From the NCBI RefSeq assembly GCF_001612905.1, contig NZ_BDBI01000040.1, forward strand, positions 25,344 to 89,343: DNA of 64,000 nt, in the 5' to 3' direction. Both the position numbers and the translations under genes were made by a program. Shown here piece after piece: positions 51,057-60,194 of this stretch (position 1 is its first letter; each line of letters starts with the position of its first letter). Source of the DNA: Nocardia ignorata NBRC 108230. GTDB lineage: Bacteria; Actinomycetota; Actinomycetes; Mycobacteriales; Mycobacteriaceae. The notes under the pieces were generated by a model. The model had not been told where the DNA came from. It did no database searches and worked only from the letters and a program-made list of their open reading frames with translations.

Positions 51057-52305
51057 CGTTTCGCGCGGCGCGCAATACGACCAAGGCGACGATCGTCGTG
51101 GTGACGGCGGCGACGCAGACGGCGATGCCGATGAGCGAACCGATGCTGTCGGCGAAAGCGAGCATCAACGCAACCTCAACGGCCAGACCCACCCAGGTGA
51201 CCATCGCCAGGCCGGTGCGTTCCACCGCGATCGCCGACAGCAACGCGCCCTGCAGCACGGCGAGCATGGCGCCGTGCAGCGCGAAGATCCACAGCATGCC
51301 CTGGATGGGCGCGTAGTCCTGACCCGCGAACAGGGGCGCGAGCGGGGCGGCCAGGGCGGCGCCGATGACCGCGACGACGCCGATCAGCGACAGCACCGAC
51401 AGGGCGTCGCGGATGGCGCGGGCCGAATGCGTCGGCTGGGCCATGCGTGGGTACAGCACAACGCCAACCGCCTGCGGGAGCCAGAAGGCGATCTTGGTGG
51501 CGATGGTGCCGAGGGAGTAGCGACTGGCGTCGGCATCGTCGAGGACGACGCGCACGACGATCAGGTCTGCCGAGGACAGGGCCATCAGCGCGGCCTGCAC
51601 TTGGACGGCACGCAAGACCGGGAGGACGCCGATCGCCTGCTCGCGCGGTTCGACGGTAGCTATACGCCCATCGAGCAACAGGTCTGCTGAATCGCTCGCG
51701 GTCGCCGATCGGACGATGCGACCCGCCAGGAAGGCGGCGGCGACGAGTCCGCCTGCCGCTGCGAGCAGGGCGCCAGCCGAACCGCCGCCGAGGGCGAGCG
51801 CGATCAGTGCGGGTGCGACGCGAGCGGTTCCCGCCAGGGCCAGCACCGTCGCCAGGGCACGGAACTGGTTGGCGCCCTGGAGGATTCCCTGTTCACCGGA
51901 CAGGATCACCAGAGCGGGAGCGGCGCCGAGGGCAGCGGCCGCGGCCGGCACACCGACGTGCAGCACCGTAGCGACGACCGGGATCAGCACCACCGCGACC
52001 GCCGCGACCAGCGCCGCACACCGCCACTGCATCGCCCGCACCGCGCGCAGACCGGCGCCGCGCACCACTTCGCGCGCCACCACGTTCTGCATCGCCAAGG
52101 CGGGCACCGCGCACAACAACTGGACCGCGAGCAGACTCGCGAACTCGCTGAAGCCGGCCACGCCCAGCCAGCGACCGGCCAACATCTGCAGCAGATAACC
52201 GGCGACATTGGCGGTCATCGCGCCGGCCGTGACCCACGTCAGATCGGCAACAACAGGGGGGCGGCGGACCGAAGACACGCCCCATCGTCGCACCTCATCG
52301 CCCAT
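51037..52305 (-). CDS. Polysaccharide/lipid-linked sugar flippase-like membrane protein (MOP family)
   Basis: A protein of 422 residues (or 436 from 52347) with about twelve membrane helices. WVTAGAMTANVAGYLLQMLAG at the start of helix 1 and GRWLGVAGFSEFASLL fit the Wzx-like polysaccharide flippases. It probably exports a lipid-linked glycan across the membrane; the substrate is unknown. The start is uncertain: ATG 52305 (MGDEVRRWGV) is chosen over 52347. Divergent from the 52473 gene. Confidence 0.8.
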   Translation of the reverse strand: MGDEVRRWGVSSVRRPPVVADLTWVTAGAMTANVAGYLLQMLAGRWLGVAGFSEFASLLAVQLLCAVPALAMQNVVAREVVRGAGLRAVRAMQWRCAALVAAVAVVLIPVVATVLHVGVPAAAAALGAAPALVILSGEQGILQGANQFRALATVLALAGTARVAPALIALALGGGSAGALLAAAGGLVAAAFLAGRIVRSATASDSADLLLDGRIATVEPREQAIGVLPVLRAVQVQAALMALSSADLIVVRVVLDDADASRYSLGTIATKIAFWLPQAVGVVLYPRMAQPTHSARAIRDALSVLSLIGVVAVIGAALAAPLAPLFAGQDYAPIQGMLWIFALHGAMLAVLQGALLSAIAVERTGLAMVTWVGLAVEVALMLAFADSIGSLIGIAVCVAAVTTTIVALVVLRAARNDDGPGR

Positions 52306-52472
52306 GCGGTGGGCGGTACCCCGAAATGTGAGTCCGAGCGGACTCACCCTGTGCTTCGCTTCTGGAGCACCGGCGCGCCCGAGGCGGGGCCCTTCGCGTT
52401 GTCGCAGCCTCCGGTCGGTCCAGATCAGGGCGGGCCCGCTGCGCTCCCCGCAAGCATCTAGGGTGCTCTGAT

Positions 52473-54383
52473 GTGACAGGTAGCGCGAGGCTCTGGGTTG
52501 CCGCGTACTGCGCGCTCCTCACGGCTGTGATCGTCGGCCCGCTGGCAGGCTCGGGGTACCTGCTGCTGCGCGACGCGGTGAGTACCCCGCGCTCCTACCT
52601 GACGGACTCCGCGCTCGGTCTCGGCGCCGCCGCACCCCGCGCGGTGCCCCAGGACGCGCTGCTCGCCGTCCTCTCCCCCGTCGTCGACGGCGGCATCCTG
52701 GTCAAAACCATCCTGATCGTTTCCCTGTGGTCGGCAGGCTACGGCGCCGCCGTCCTCGCCCGCCGCTTCGTCAACGCGAGCACCGGCCCCCAACTCGTCG
52801 CCGCGACCCTGGCCCTCTGGAATCCCTTCGTCGCCGAACGTCTTCTCCAAGGGCATTGGAGTCTGCTCGCGGGGTATGCGGCTTTGCCCTGGGTGGCATT
52901 GGCGGCAACGCGTCTGCGCGAGCCGGCGGTCGATTCGCCAGTCGACGTGCGCTCGGGGCGCGGCCACACTGAGGCGAGCCTCGCCTCTGGAGCCGGGTCG
53001 GGTACAGACTCGACCGCCGAGACCGACGCCGGCAGAGGATCACCGGGCAGCCTCAGCGAGGTCGACTCGGCACGTGCGTCCGGGTCGATTGTCGGACGCG
53101 CATGGAGCGGTGTTCAGGCCCGCCGTTCCCGGGCGGGAGCACGTGTCGGTGCGTGGGCTGCGCTGGTCGCGGCGTTCGCGGCAGCCGGGTTGACGCCGAC
53201 CGGGTCGTTGCTGGCGGCCGTCATCGGACTGGCGACGATCGGGTGGCGGAAGATGCTGCCCGCTGCCGTTCTGTGGGTGCTCACGTGTGCGCCGTGGTTG
53301 ACGGCGACCGCATTGGGGGCCGGTGCCGAGCCGTCGGATCCCGAGGGGGTTTCGGCCTTCGCGGCGCGGGCGGAGCCGTGGTTGGGGACGTTGGGGAGTC
53401 TGGCCGGGCTCGGGGGGATCTGGAACGCGGAAGCGGTTCCGGGCAGCCGGACAACGCCGGTGGCGTTCGTCGCCACGATGTTGTTGCTCGGGATTGTCGC
53501 GCTCGGAGTGCGGGCGGTGTGGGCGCGGGGGCACCGGGCGCTGCTGGTCATCGCGGTGGTGGCCGTGGTCGTGCCCGCGCTCGGGGCGACCAGCGGGGGG
53601 ATCGCGGTCGGCGAATGGTTGGTCGCGCACGTGCCCGGTGCGGGGTTGTTGCGTGACAGCCAGAAATACGTAGCGCTCGCGATGCCGGCGTATGTGTTGT
53701 GTGCGGCGGCCGCCTGCACCACCGTGCTCACCTTCGCCCGCAGGTTCGCGCCGACGATCCATGACGGCGTCCGAACCGGAACAGCCGCTGTCGCAACACT
53801 TTTCATCGGACTGCTGATTCTCCCTCTCCCGGACCTGGCCTGGGGCGTCGGCGGCGAGATGCGCCCCGTTCACTACCCCGCAGGCTGGGAAAAAGTCGTC
53901 GAACACATCGACGCACCGGGCGACGTGGCCGTCCTTCCCGCGGGCATGTTCCGCCGATTCCCCTACAGCGGAACAGCTCCCGTCCTCGACCCCGCCCCCC
54001 GAATCCTCCCCGACGACGTCCTCCAAACAGGCGAACTCCGCGTCCGAGGCTACGCCGTAGCAGGCGAAGGAAACCGCGCCCGCACAGTCGAAACGGCCCT
54101 GCTCGAAGGCGCCCCCGCCACCGACCTAGCCGCCCTCGGCGTCGGCTGGATACTCATAGAACGCACCACCCCCGGCCCCCTCGGCGCCTCCCAATCCACC
54201 CTGACCACAACCCAACTCGCCTACGAAGACCCCGATCTAGCCCTCTACCGAGTCCCCAACCCAACCCCCACCGACACCGCAACCACCACCCAACGCCGAA
54301 TCTCCGCCACCGCCCACTTCCTCTGGGCCACCCTCCTGCTGGGCGCGCTCCTCACAGCCGCCCTCCGCCCAAACCCCAACTGA
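52473..54383 (+). CDS. GT-C-like multi-spanning membrane protein (Rv0226c-like)
   Basis: A 636-residue membrane protein with about twelve helices, comparable to M. tuberculosis Rv0226c and related in layout to the membrane half of AftD: TLALWNPFVAERLLQGHWSLL resembles the family's conserved catalytic-side segments. A disordered, Ser/Asp/Gly-rich insert occupies about residues 151-222 between two helices. A function in arabinan/mannan synthesis is likely but unproven. GTG start. Confidence 0.85.
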   Translation: MTGSARLWVAAYCALLTAVIVGPLAGSGYLLLRDAVSTPRSYLTDSALGLGAAAPRAVPQDALLAVLSPVVDGGILVKTILIVSLWSAGYGAAVLARRFVNASTGPQLVAATLALWNPFVAERLLQGHWSLLAGYAALPWVALAATRLREPAVDSPVDVRSGRGHTEASLASGAGSGTDSTAETDAGRGSPGSLSEVDSARASGSIVGRAWSGVQARRSRAGARVGAWAALVAAFAAAGLTPTGSLLAAVIGLATIGWRKMLPAAVLWVLTCAPWLTATALGAGAEPSDPEGVSAFAARAEPWLGTLGSLAGLGGIWNAEAVPGSRTTPVAFVATMLLLGIVALGVRAVWARGHRALLVIAVVAVVVPALGATSGGIAVGEWLVAHVPGAGLLRDSQKYVALAMPAYVLCAAAACTTVLTFARRFAPTIHDGVRTGTAAVATLFIGLLILPLPDLAWGVGGEMRPVHYPAGWEKVVEHIDAPGDVAVLPAGMFRRFPYSGTAPVLDPAPRILPDDVLQTGELRVRGYAVAGEGNRARTVETALLEGAPATDLAALGVGWILIERTTPGPLGASQSTLTTTQLAYEDPDLALYRVPNPTPTDTATTTQRRISATAHFLWATLLLGALLTAALRPNPN

Positions 54384-54471
54384 TGGAGTGTCATCCGGCG
54401 ATTCCTCGCGCGTCGCACAACACACCGCACCAATACCGCCGCGAGCCATCGACGACCTATGTTCGCTCGCT

Positions 54472-54715
54472 ATGGTCACCTCACAGCACGAGGCTATGCA
54501 CCGGATCTTCCGGCACGACGCGCGCACCTTCGCCCGCGCCTTCCACGCACTCGACCGTCTCAGAGAGCATCATTCGAATTCTGCGGCGGCGTGGAATCGC
54601 TGTTGCCGCTGCGGCGGAAAGCAAGATCGTGTCGTGTCACGACCGCGCGCAGCTCGGCGAATGGCTCGATCGGGCGATCGGGGCGCAGAGCGTTGACGAT
54701 GTGTTCAGCGATTGA
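54472..54715 (+). pseudogene. Remnant of an Rpn-like/hypothetical nuclease gene
   Basis: The head (MVTSQHEAMHRIFRHDARTF) and the tail (RRRGIAVAAAAESKIVSCHD, then LGEWLDRAIGAQSVDDVF) are both typical of a widespread actinobacterial family of about 290 residues but lie in different frames with most of the middle missing. It looks like a gene reduced by deletion. It fills the gap between the Rv0226c-like and glycosyltransferase genes. Confidence 0.5.
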
Positions 54716-55910
54716 GAGCTGACGGGGCTACGAGGCCGGTGGTGTAAGTGCCTCGGGCTGCGGCGGCGAGGACTTCGTAGACGCCGGAACCTGTTTGTTC
54801 CCAAGAGAATTCGTGGGCGCGGGCGCGGGCCTTTTCGCCCATCATCGCGCGGGTTTCCGGGTCGGCGAGGAGGTCGGCGGCGGCTCGGGCCAGGGCGGGG
54901 GCGTCGTCTACCAGCAGGCCGGTGACGCCGTCGACGATGGAGTCGGTGAGGCCACGGGAGCTGCGGTAGCCGATGGTCGGCACGCCGTGCTGGGCGGCTT
55001 CGATGACGGCAAGGCCCCAGCCCTCCTTGCGGGAGGGCATCACGTGCACCCACGCGGTGGCCAGGATCTCGTGCTTGCGGCGTTCGTCGACGTGGCCGTG
55101 GAAGGTGACGGCGTCGGTGATGCCGAGCTCCTCGGCACACGCGCGCAGGTTCGGCGCCCACCAGCCGTCGCCGATCACGTCCAGGTGCACGTCGGGGAAG
55201 CGTTCGCGCAGCGTGGCGACGGCGGTGAGGGCGTCTTCGATCTGCTTGTGGGGGACGAGACGGGACAGCACGGCGATGCGTGGGTGGGTGGCGCGGGTGC
55301 TCGCGCCGCCGGGGACGACCTCGGCGGGCACCGGCTCGGCACCGTTGCGGACGACGGCGATGCGTTCGCGGTCCACCCCGAGCACCGACAGCTCCTCGGC
55401 CGAGGGCAGCGACACCGTGAGGTACTGGTTGTCGCGGTGCACGCGCGGCGACAGCTTGGACTCGATCCACCAGCCGATCCGCCCGACCAGCCGCCCGGCG
55501 ACCGGCCACTGCTCACGATGCCCGTGGTGCACGAGCACCACCGACGGCACACCGGTGACCGCCGCGAAGAACGGGATGCCGTTCTGGGTGTCGATCACCA
55601 CGTCGGGCCGCACACCGCGCAGTGGGCCGACACCGAGCCGACCGGCGAGGATGGCGGCCAGCGCGCGCGGGTACACGGTGAAGCGGCCACCGGCGCGACT
55701 GATGTCGATACCGTCGATCCGCTCGCGGCGCGGCGCACCGGAGTACCCGGCCGTACGCAGGGTGACCTTGACCCCTCGGGCCGCCAGCTGCGCACCCACC
55801 TGCTCCAGGTACCGCTCACTGCCGCCGCCCTGTGGGTGCCCCGTGTCACGCCAGCACAACAGGAGGACTTCACGCACGGTCGGGCTCGCAATCGGATCGG
55901 CTTCGGACAA
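54705..55910 (-). CDS. GT4-family glycosyltransferase (Rv0225-like)
   Basis: A 401-residue GT-B glycosyltransferase. N-terminal CWRDTGHPQGGGSERYLEQVG (acceptor side), HGHREQW, and the C-terminal donor domain with IAVLSRLVPHKQIEDA, VIGDGWWAPNLRA, and the ExxE-type PSRKEGWGLAVIEAAQHGVP. It transfers a nucleotide-activated sugar, possibly mannose, to an envelope lipid or glycan. TTG 55910 is the longest start; GTG 55877 is an alternative close to the M. tuberculosis start. Divergent from the Rv0224c-like methyltransferase. Confidence 0.9.
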   Translation of the reverse strand: MSEADPIASPTVREVLLLCWRDTGHPQGGGSERYLEQVGAQLAARGVKVTLRTAGYSGAPRRERIDGIDISRAGGRFTVYPRALAAILAGRLGVGPLRGVRPDVVIDTQNGIPFFAAVTGVPSVVLVHHGHREQWPVAGRLVGRIGWWIESKLSPRVHRDNQYLTVSLPSAEELSVLGVDRERIAVVRNGAEPVPAEVVPGGASTRATHPRIAVLSRLVPHKQIEDALTAVATLRERFPDVHLDVIGDGWWAPNLRACAEELGITDAVTFHGHVDERRKHEILATAWVHVMPSRKEGWGLAVIEAAQHGVPTIGYRSSRGLTDSIVDGVTGLLVDDAPALARAAADLLADPETRAMMGEKARARAHEFSWEQTGSGVYEVLAAAARGTYTTGLVAPSALNR

Positions 55911-56016
55911 ACGTCGGCCACCACCCTAGCGGGTGTGGCCCACGCGACACGGCAATATCACCGCCGAACCCGCACACGGCCGCGATGCGCCGCCGCCGAG
56001 CCCCTAAACTCCTGCC

Positions 56017-56808
56017 GTGCCGACCGCATCCCCGCCGAGAACCGACCAGCCGGGCCGAGCCCCCCGCTTCGCCCGTCGCGCCACGCTGCGCCGCTCCGTG
56101 CGCCTGCTGACGAGCTTCCGGTTCGAGCAGTCCGACCCGGCCAGGTTCTACGGCGGCGTCGCCACCGACAGCGCCGAGCTGATCGACGACTTCTACGCCG
56201 ACATCACCGGCCGCGATCTCGCCGGAACCGTGGTGCTCGACGTGGGTGGCGGGCCCGGCTACTTCGCCGACGAGTTCACCGCACGCGGCGCGCGCTATAT
56301 CTCGGTGGAACCCGACCCGTCGGAGATGCACGCCGCAGGCCTACGGGTGGCCGGTTCGGTGCGCGGCTCGGGCATGGCGCTCCCGTTCCGCGACAACGCC
56401 TTCGACGTGTGCTTCTCCTCCAACGTCGCCGAACACGTCCCCGAGCCGTGGGCGATGGCCGACGAGATGGTCCGCGTGACCAAGCCCGGCGGGCTCATCG
56501 TCTACTCGTACACGGTGTGGCACGGGCCGTTCGGCGGGCACGAGACCGGGCTGTGGCATTACCTCGGCGGCGAGTACGCGGCCCGAAGGTACTTCCGTAA
56601 GCACGGTCGTGAACCCAAGAACAGATTCGGCAGGTCACTGTTCGCTGTCACCGCCGCCGACGGTTTGCGCTGGGCGGCAACGACACCGGCGGACGTGCGA
56701 ACCGTTTTTCCTCGTTATCACCCGCGCTGGGCGTGGTGGCTGGTTCGGATTCCGGTGATTCGCGAGCTACTCGTGAGCAATCTCGTTGTGGTGGCGACGA
56801 AACGGTGA
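56017..56808 (+). CDS. SAM-dependent methyltransferase (Rv0224c-like)
   Basis: A 263-residue class I methyltransferase: motif I VVLDVGGGPGYFADEFTARG, acidic motif II YISVEPDPSEM, and FDVCFSSNVAEHVPEPWAM as post-motif II. The C-terminal half (YFRKHGREPKNRFGRSLF) is conserved with M. tuberculosis Rv0224c. Likely modifies an envelope glycan. GTG 56017. Confidence 0.9.
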   Translation: MPTASPPRTDQPGRAPRFARRATLRRSVRLLTSFRFEQSDPARFYGGVATDSAELIDDFYADITGRDLAGTVVLDVGGGPGYFADEFTARGARYISVEPDPSEMHAAGLRVAGSVRGSGMALPFRDNAFDVCFSSNVAEHVPEPWAMADEMVRVTKPGGLIVYSYTVWHGPFGGHETGLWHYLGGEYAARRYFRKHGREPKNRFGRSLFAVTAADGLRWAATTPADVRTVFPRYHPRWAWWLVRIPVIRELLVSNLVVVATKR

Positions 56809-56809
56809 T

Positions 56810-57106
56810 TCAGGCCAGCCAGCTCAATCGCCGCGTCCGGCGCACCGGCTCGGGTAACGCACTGGCCCAGGGGGATTCCTGAATCGCGAGGCCGACAGTC
56901 TCCAACGTGGTCAGGCCGACCTGATCGGCGAGCGCTCCGACCATCGCGACCGCCTCAGCGGCCTGAATGGCGGCAGTTGCCTGCTCGATCGTCAGTGTGC
57001 GGCCCGGAAGGAATGACACAACCCATCCTCCACTGCCCACACTCTTCGCTTGATGGTCGGTCTGGTCGCTGGTCATCAACGATCGGCCGATCACTTGCAC
57101 AGCCAT
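56810..57106 (-). CDS. Hypothetical small protein
   Basis: A 98-residue protein: flexible N-terminus, then an Ala-rich helix (IEQATAAIQAAEAVAMVGALA) and a C-terminal segment SALPEPVRRTRRLSWLA. No family recognised. ATG 57106, or 57076 (MTSDQTDHQ). Ends one base from the convergent methyltransferase gene. Confidence 0.5.
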   Translation of the reverse strand: MAVQVIGRSLMTSDQTDHQAKSVGSGGWVVSFLPGRTLTIEQATAAIQAAEAVAMVGALADQVGLTTLETVGLAIQESPWASALPEPVRRTRRLSWLA

Positions 57107-57190
57107 GAGTCGGTCTCCCCAATTCGCTGTAAAGGTCCGATGAATCGAGCGAGCTGATCAGTAGCTAAAGCATCCCCTTTTCACCACGAG

Positions 57191-57206
57191 AACGCAATAG
57201 TGCGTT
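57191..57206. promoter_or_regulatory. Inverted repeat upstream of the aldehyde dehydrogenase gene
   Basis: AACGCA-ATAG-TGCGTT, perfect 6+6 repeat followed by TT; either an operator of the divergent genes or a small hairpin. Confidence 0.35.
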
Positions 57207-57317
57207 TTCCCGAAAAGCGAACCGACGGGTTGGAATTCGTGCACTTCAGAGTGCCTGCGACCAGGCAAAGTAGAACGTGTTGCAGACAATCCGGCCGCGA
57301 AACTGTAACGTGTTCTC

Positions 57318-58763
57318 ATGCACTACGACAGTCTGTTCATCGGCGGCAAGTGGACCACCCCGGCCGGTAGTGACCGCATTTCCGTGGCCTCACCGGCCAC
57401 CGAGGAGACCGTGGGCAGCGTGCCCGCGGTAACGAAGGACGATGTCGACGCCGCGGTCGCCGCGGCGCGCGACGCCTTCGACAGCGGACCGTGGCCGAAG
57501 AAGGATCCACTGGAACGAGCCGAGGTGCTCGGCAAGGCCGCGCGCCTCATCGAGCAGCGTTCCCCGGAATTGCTCGCCGCACTCACGGCCGAGATGGGCG
57601 CAACAACGGTAGGCGCCTTGACATTCAACCAAATTCCCGCCGTCGCGGCGCTCGACGCGTTAGTCTCGCTCGCTGAGACCTTCCCCTGGAACGAGACTCG
57701 GGTCGGCCCGTTCGGAACAACCCGTGTGTCACGGGAACCGCGCGGTGTCGTCGCCGCTATTACCGCATGGAATGTTCCGATGTTCCTCGCGGTGAACAAA
57801 CTCGCGCCCGCATTGCTCGCCGGGTGCACGATCGTGCTCAAACCGTCGCCACTCACCCCGCTCAGCGCGAATATCCTCGCCGATATCTTCACCGAGGCAG
57901 GTGTGCCGGACGGGGTGATCTCCGTGCTGCCCGCCGAGGCCGAGGCAAGCGAATACCTGGCCGGTCATCCCGGCGTCGACAAGGTGACCTTCACCGGAAG
58001 TACCGCCGTCGGCCGGAAACTCGCCGCTATCGCCGGCGAACAACTCAAGACCGTCTCCCTCGAATTGGGCGGTAAGTCGGCCGCGATCATTCTCGACGAC
58101 GTCGACCTGGCGGCGAGCATTCCCGTTCTCGCGTTCTCCGGTCTGATGAACAGCGGGCAGGGCTGTGTCGCGCAGACCCGCATCCTCGCACCGCGCAGCC
58201 GCTACGAAGAGATCCTCGACGCGCTCGTCGCCCACGTGAGCACACTGAAGACCGGCGACCCTACCGACCCGTCGGTGCAGTTCGGCCCGCTCATCAGCGA
58301 GCGGCAGCGCGAGCGCGTGGAGGGCTATATCGCCAAGGGCAAGGCCGAGGGAGCGCGGCTGGTCCTCGGCGGCGGCAGGCCCGACGGGGTGGCGCGCGGC
58401 TGGTTCGTCGAGCCGACGATCTTCGCCGACGTGGACAACTCCAGCACCATCGCCCAGGAGGAGATTTTCGGGCCGGTGCTGTCGGTGATCCCCTACGACA
58501 CCGAGGACGAGGCCGTCGCCATCGCCAACGACTCCGTGTACGGCCTGGCGGGCTCGGTCTGGACCACCGACGTCGAACGCGGCACGAAGATCGCCGCGCG
58601 GGTGCGCACGGGCACCTACGCGATCAACTGGTACGCCTTCGACCCCACCGCGCCGTTCGGTGGGTACAAGAGTTCCGGCATCGGCCGCGAGAACGGCCCC
58701 GAGGGCCTGGACGCCTTCTGCGAGCAGAAGTCGGTGCTGATGCCGATGGGCTGGACCGGCTAG
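57318..58763 (+). CDS. Aldehyde dehydrogenase (Rv0223c-like)
   Basis: A 481-residue NAD(P)-dependent aldehyde dehydrogenase. Asn 152 in AWNVPMF, Lys 175 in VLKPSPLTP, FTGSTAVGR, the general base Glu 249 (LELGGKS) and nucleophile Cys 283 (NSGQGCVAQTR) are all present. It oxidises an aldehyde to the acid; substrate unknown. M. tuberculosis Rv0223c occupies the same place relative to Rv0224c. The stop codon overlaps the end of a small gene on the other strand. Confidence 0.95.
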   Translation: MHYDSLFIGGKWTTPAGSDRISVASPATEETVGSVPAVTKDDVDAAVAAARDAFDSGPWPKKDPLERAEVLGKAARLIEQRSPELLAALTAEMGATTVGALTFNQIPAVAALDALVSLAETFPWNETRVGPFGTTRVSREPRGVVAAITAWNVPMFLAVNKLAPALLAGCTIVLKPSPLTPLSANILADIFTEAGVPDGVISVLPAEAEASEYLAGHPGVDKVTFTGSTAVGRKLAAIAGEQLKTVSLELGGKSAAIILDDVDLAASIPVLAFSGLMNSGQGCVAQTRILAPRSRYEEILDALVAHVSTLKTGDPTDPSVQFGPLISERQRERVEGYIAKGKAEGARLVLGGGRPDGVARGWFVEPTIFADVDNSSTIAQEEIFGPVLSVIPYDTEDEAVAIANDSVYGLAGSVWTTDVERGTKIAARVRTGTYAINWYAFDPTAPFGGYKSSGIGRENGPEGLDAFCEQKSVLMPMGWTG

Positions 58764-58939
58764 TCCTCCGGCATCACTACCCGCAGCACCGGCTGGGCAC
58801 CTACCTCACCGTTGGCGGGCAGGTCGACCACGTCGACGCGCCATCCGGGTGGCAGGACTCGCTGCAGGCGGCCTGCCACCCGGTGCAGTGGCGTGCTCGA
58901 GCAGGTGTCGTCCTCCGGGCGGGTCACCAGATCGGTCAT
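58760..58939 (-). CDS. Small conserved-looking protein (59 residues)
   Basis: A 59-codon ORF: MTDLVTRPEDDTCSSTPLHR, then VAGRLQRVLPPGWRVDVVDL and an end VLRVVMPED. Codon use is typical of coding DNA and GAGGTGG lies eight bases upstream of the ATG. It overlaps the aldehyde dehydrogenase stop by four bases in convergent orientation. No family recognised; small basic/acidic cytosolic protein. Confidence 0.6.
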   Translation of the reverse strand: MTDLVTRPEDDTCSSTPLHRVAGRLQRVLPPGWRVDVVDLPANGEVGAQPVLRVVMPED

Positions 58940-59140
58940 GCGTCAACCACCTCTCAGCGTCGATCTCAACGGAGTTTGCTCGGGGATGGTGCGACGTTCA
59001 CAGAAACCTGACTGGGAATATAGGTGACGGCGATTCCCTTGCCCCAGCGACTCTCTGTCATCGAAATAGGTACCCGAAATTCGCACGGGGGAATCGTCTT
59101 CTTTTGTGCCCGAAAGGAAACTTCGCGTCGGGAAAGTGGG

Positions 59141-60082
59141 TCAATGACGCAATGAGCGTCGATATGCGGACGGCGTAAGCCCGGTCGCCGCACGTAAGTG
59201 CTCGCGCAGGGCCGTCACACTGCCGAAGCCCGAGCGCTGGGCAACCGTCTCCACGGTGAACGTCGTTCGCTCGAGCAGTTCCCTTGCCCGTCCGAGCCGT
59301 TGCGCGTCGAGCCAGGCGCGCGGCGTGGTGCCGACCTCGGCCTTGAAACGGCGGATGAAAGTCCGCTCGCTCATCAACGCGTGCGCGGCAAGCGCTGAGA
59401 CATCCACGGCGGCCACGGGATTGGCCGCTGCCCAAGCGAGCGTGGCCGCCAGGCCACCATGCGCAGCGACGCGAGTCATCGGCCGCGGAATGTACTGCGC
59501 CTGACCACCTTCACGGTGCGGCGGCACCACATTCCAGCGGGCGAGGTCGGCGGCGGCGGCGGCACCGAGTTCGCGGCGGACGATGTGCAGGCACAGGTCC
59601 AGTCCGGCGGACAGGCCCGCCGAGGTCAGGATGTCGCCGTCGTCGACGTAGAGGGCGGTGGGATCGAGTTTCACGGCCGGGTAGAGCTGGGCGAATTCGT
59701 CGCAGTAACCCCAGTGGGTGGTGGCCGGGCGGCCGTCGAGCAGCCCGGCCTCGGCGAGGACGAAGGCGCCGATGCAGATACTGGCGATGGTTGCGCCCCG
59801 GGCGGCGGCCGCACGCAGCGCGTCGAGCGCCGGGGGCGGGGTGGGCAGAGTCGGGAGGCCGATGCCGGGGACCACGATCAGATCGGCGTCGGCGAGCAGC
59901 TCGAGGCCGTGCTCCACCCGCAGCTCGAAGCCGTTCGGCGTCCACACCGGACCGGGACGTACAGCGCAGGTTCGCATGTCGAAGCCGGCGGGCTCGCCGG
60001 TCCGGCCCGGTCCGTGGCGGAAGATCTGGACCACGCACGCGAGGTCGTAGGTCATCACGCCGTCGAGGGCGAGTGCGGCCAC
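59141..60082 (-). CDS. GlxA-family regulator (DJ-1/PfpI domain plus AraC helix-turn-helix)
   Basis: A 313-residue regulator of the same architecture as the 22764-23741 protein: DJ-1-like domain (ALALDGVMTYDLACVVQIF; Cys region SICIGAFVLAEAG) and AraC helix-turn-helix domain (LSA-type AAHALMSERTFIRRFKAEV; VAQRSGFGSVTALREHL). GTG 60082 follows GAGGAG. Divergent from the HD-domain protein gene by 112 bases, which it presumably controls. Confidence 0.92.
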   Translation of the reverse strand: MAALALDGVMTYDLACVVQIFRHGPGRTGEPAGFDMRTCAVRPGPVWTPNGFELRVEHGLELLADADLIVVPGIGLPTLPTPPPALDALRAAAARGATIASICIGAFVLAEAGLLDGRPATTHWGYCDEFAQLYPAVKLDPTALYVDDGDILTSAGLSAGLDLCLHIVRRELGAAAAADLARWNVVPPHREGGQAQYIPRPMTRVAAHGGLAATLAWAAANPVAAVDVSALAAHALMSERTFIRRFKAEVGTTPRAWLDAQRLGRARELLERTTFTVETVAQRSGFGSVTALREHLRAATGLTPSAYRRSLRH

Positions 60083-60194
60083 CGAGATCACTCCTCGAGT
60101 TTGGCACGAATCCGGGCACTGCTGGCATACCTGCCACTCGTTCTCCCCGCCCCGGTCCGGCTTTGCTTGACGCAGGCACGACAAGGGAGATCTG

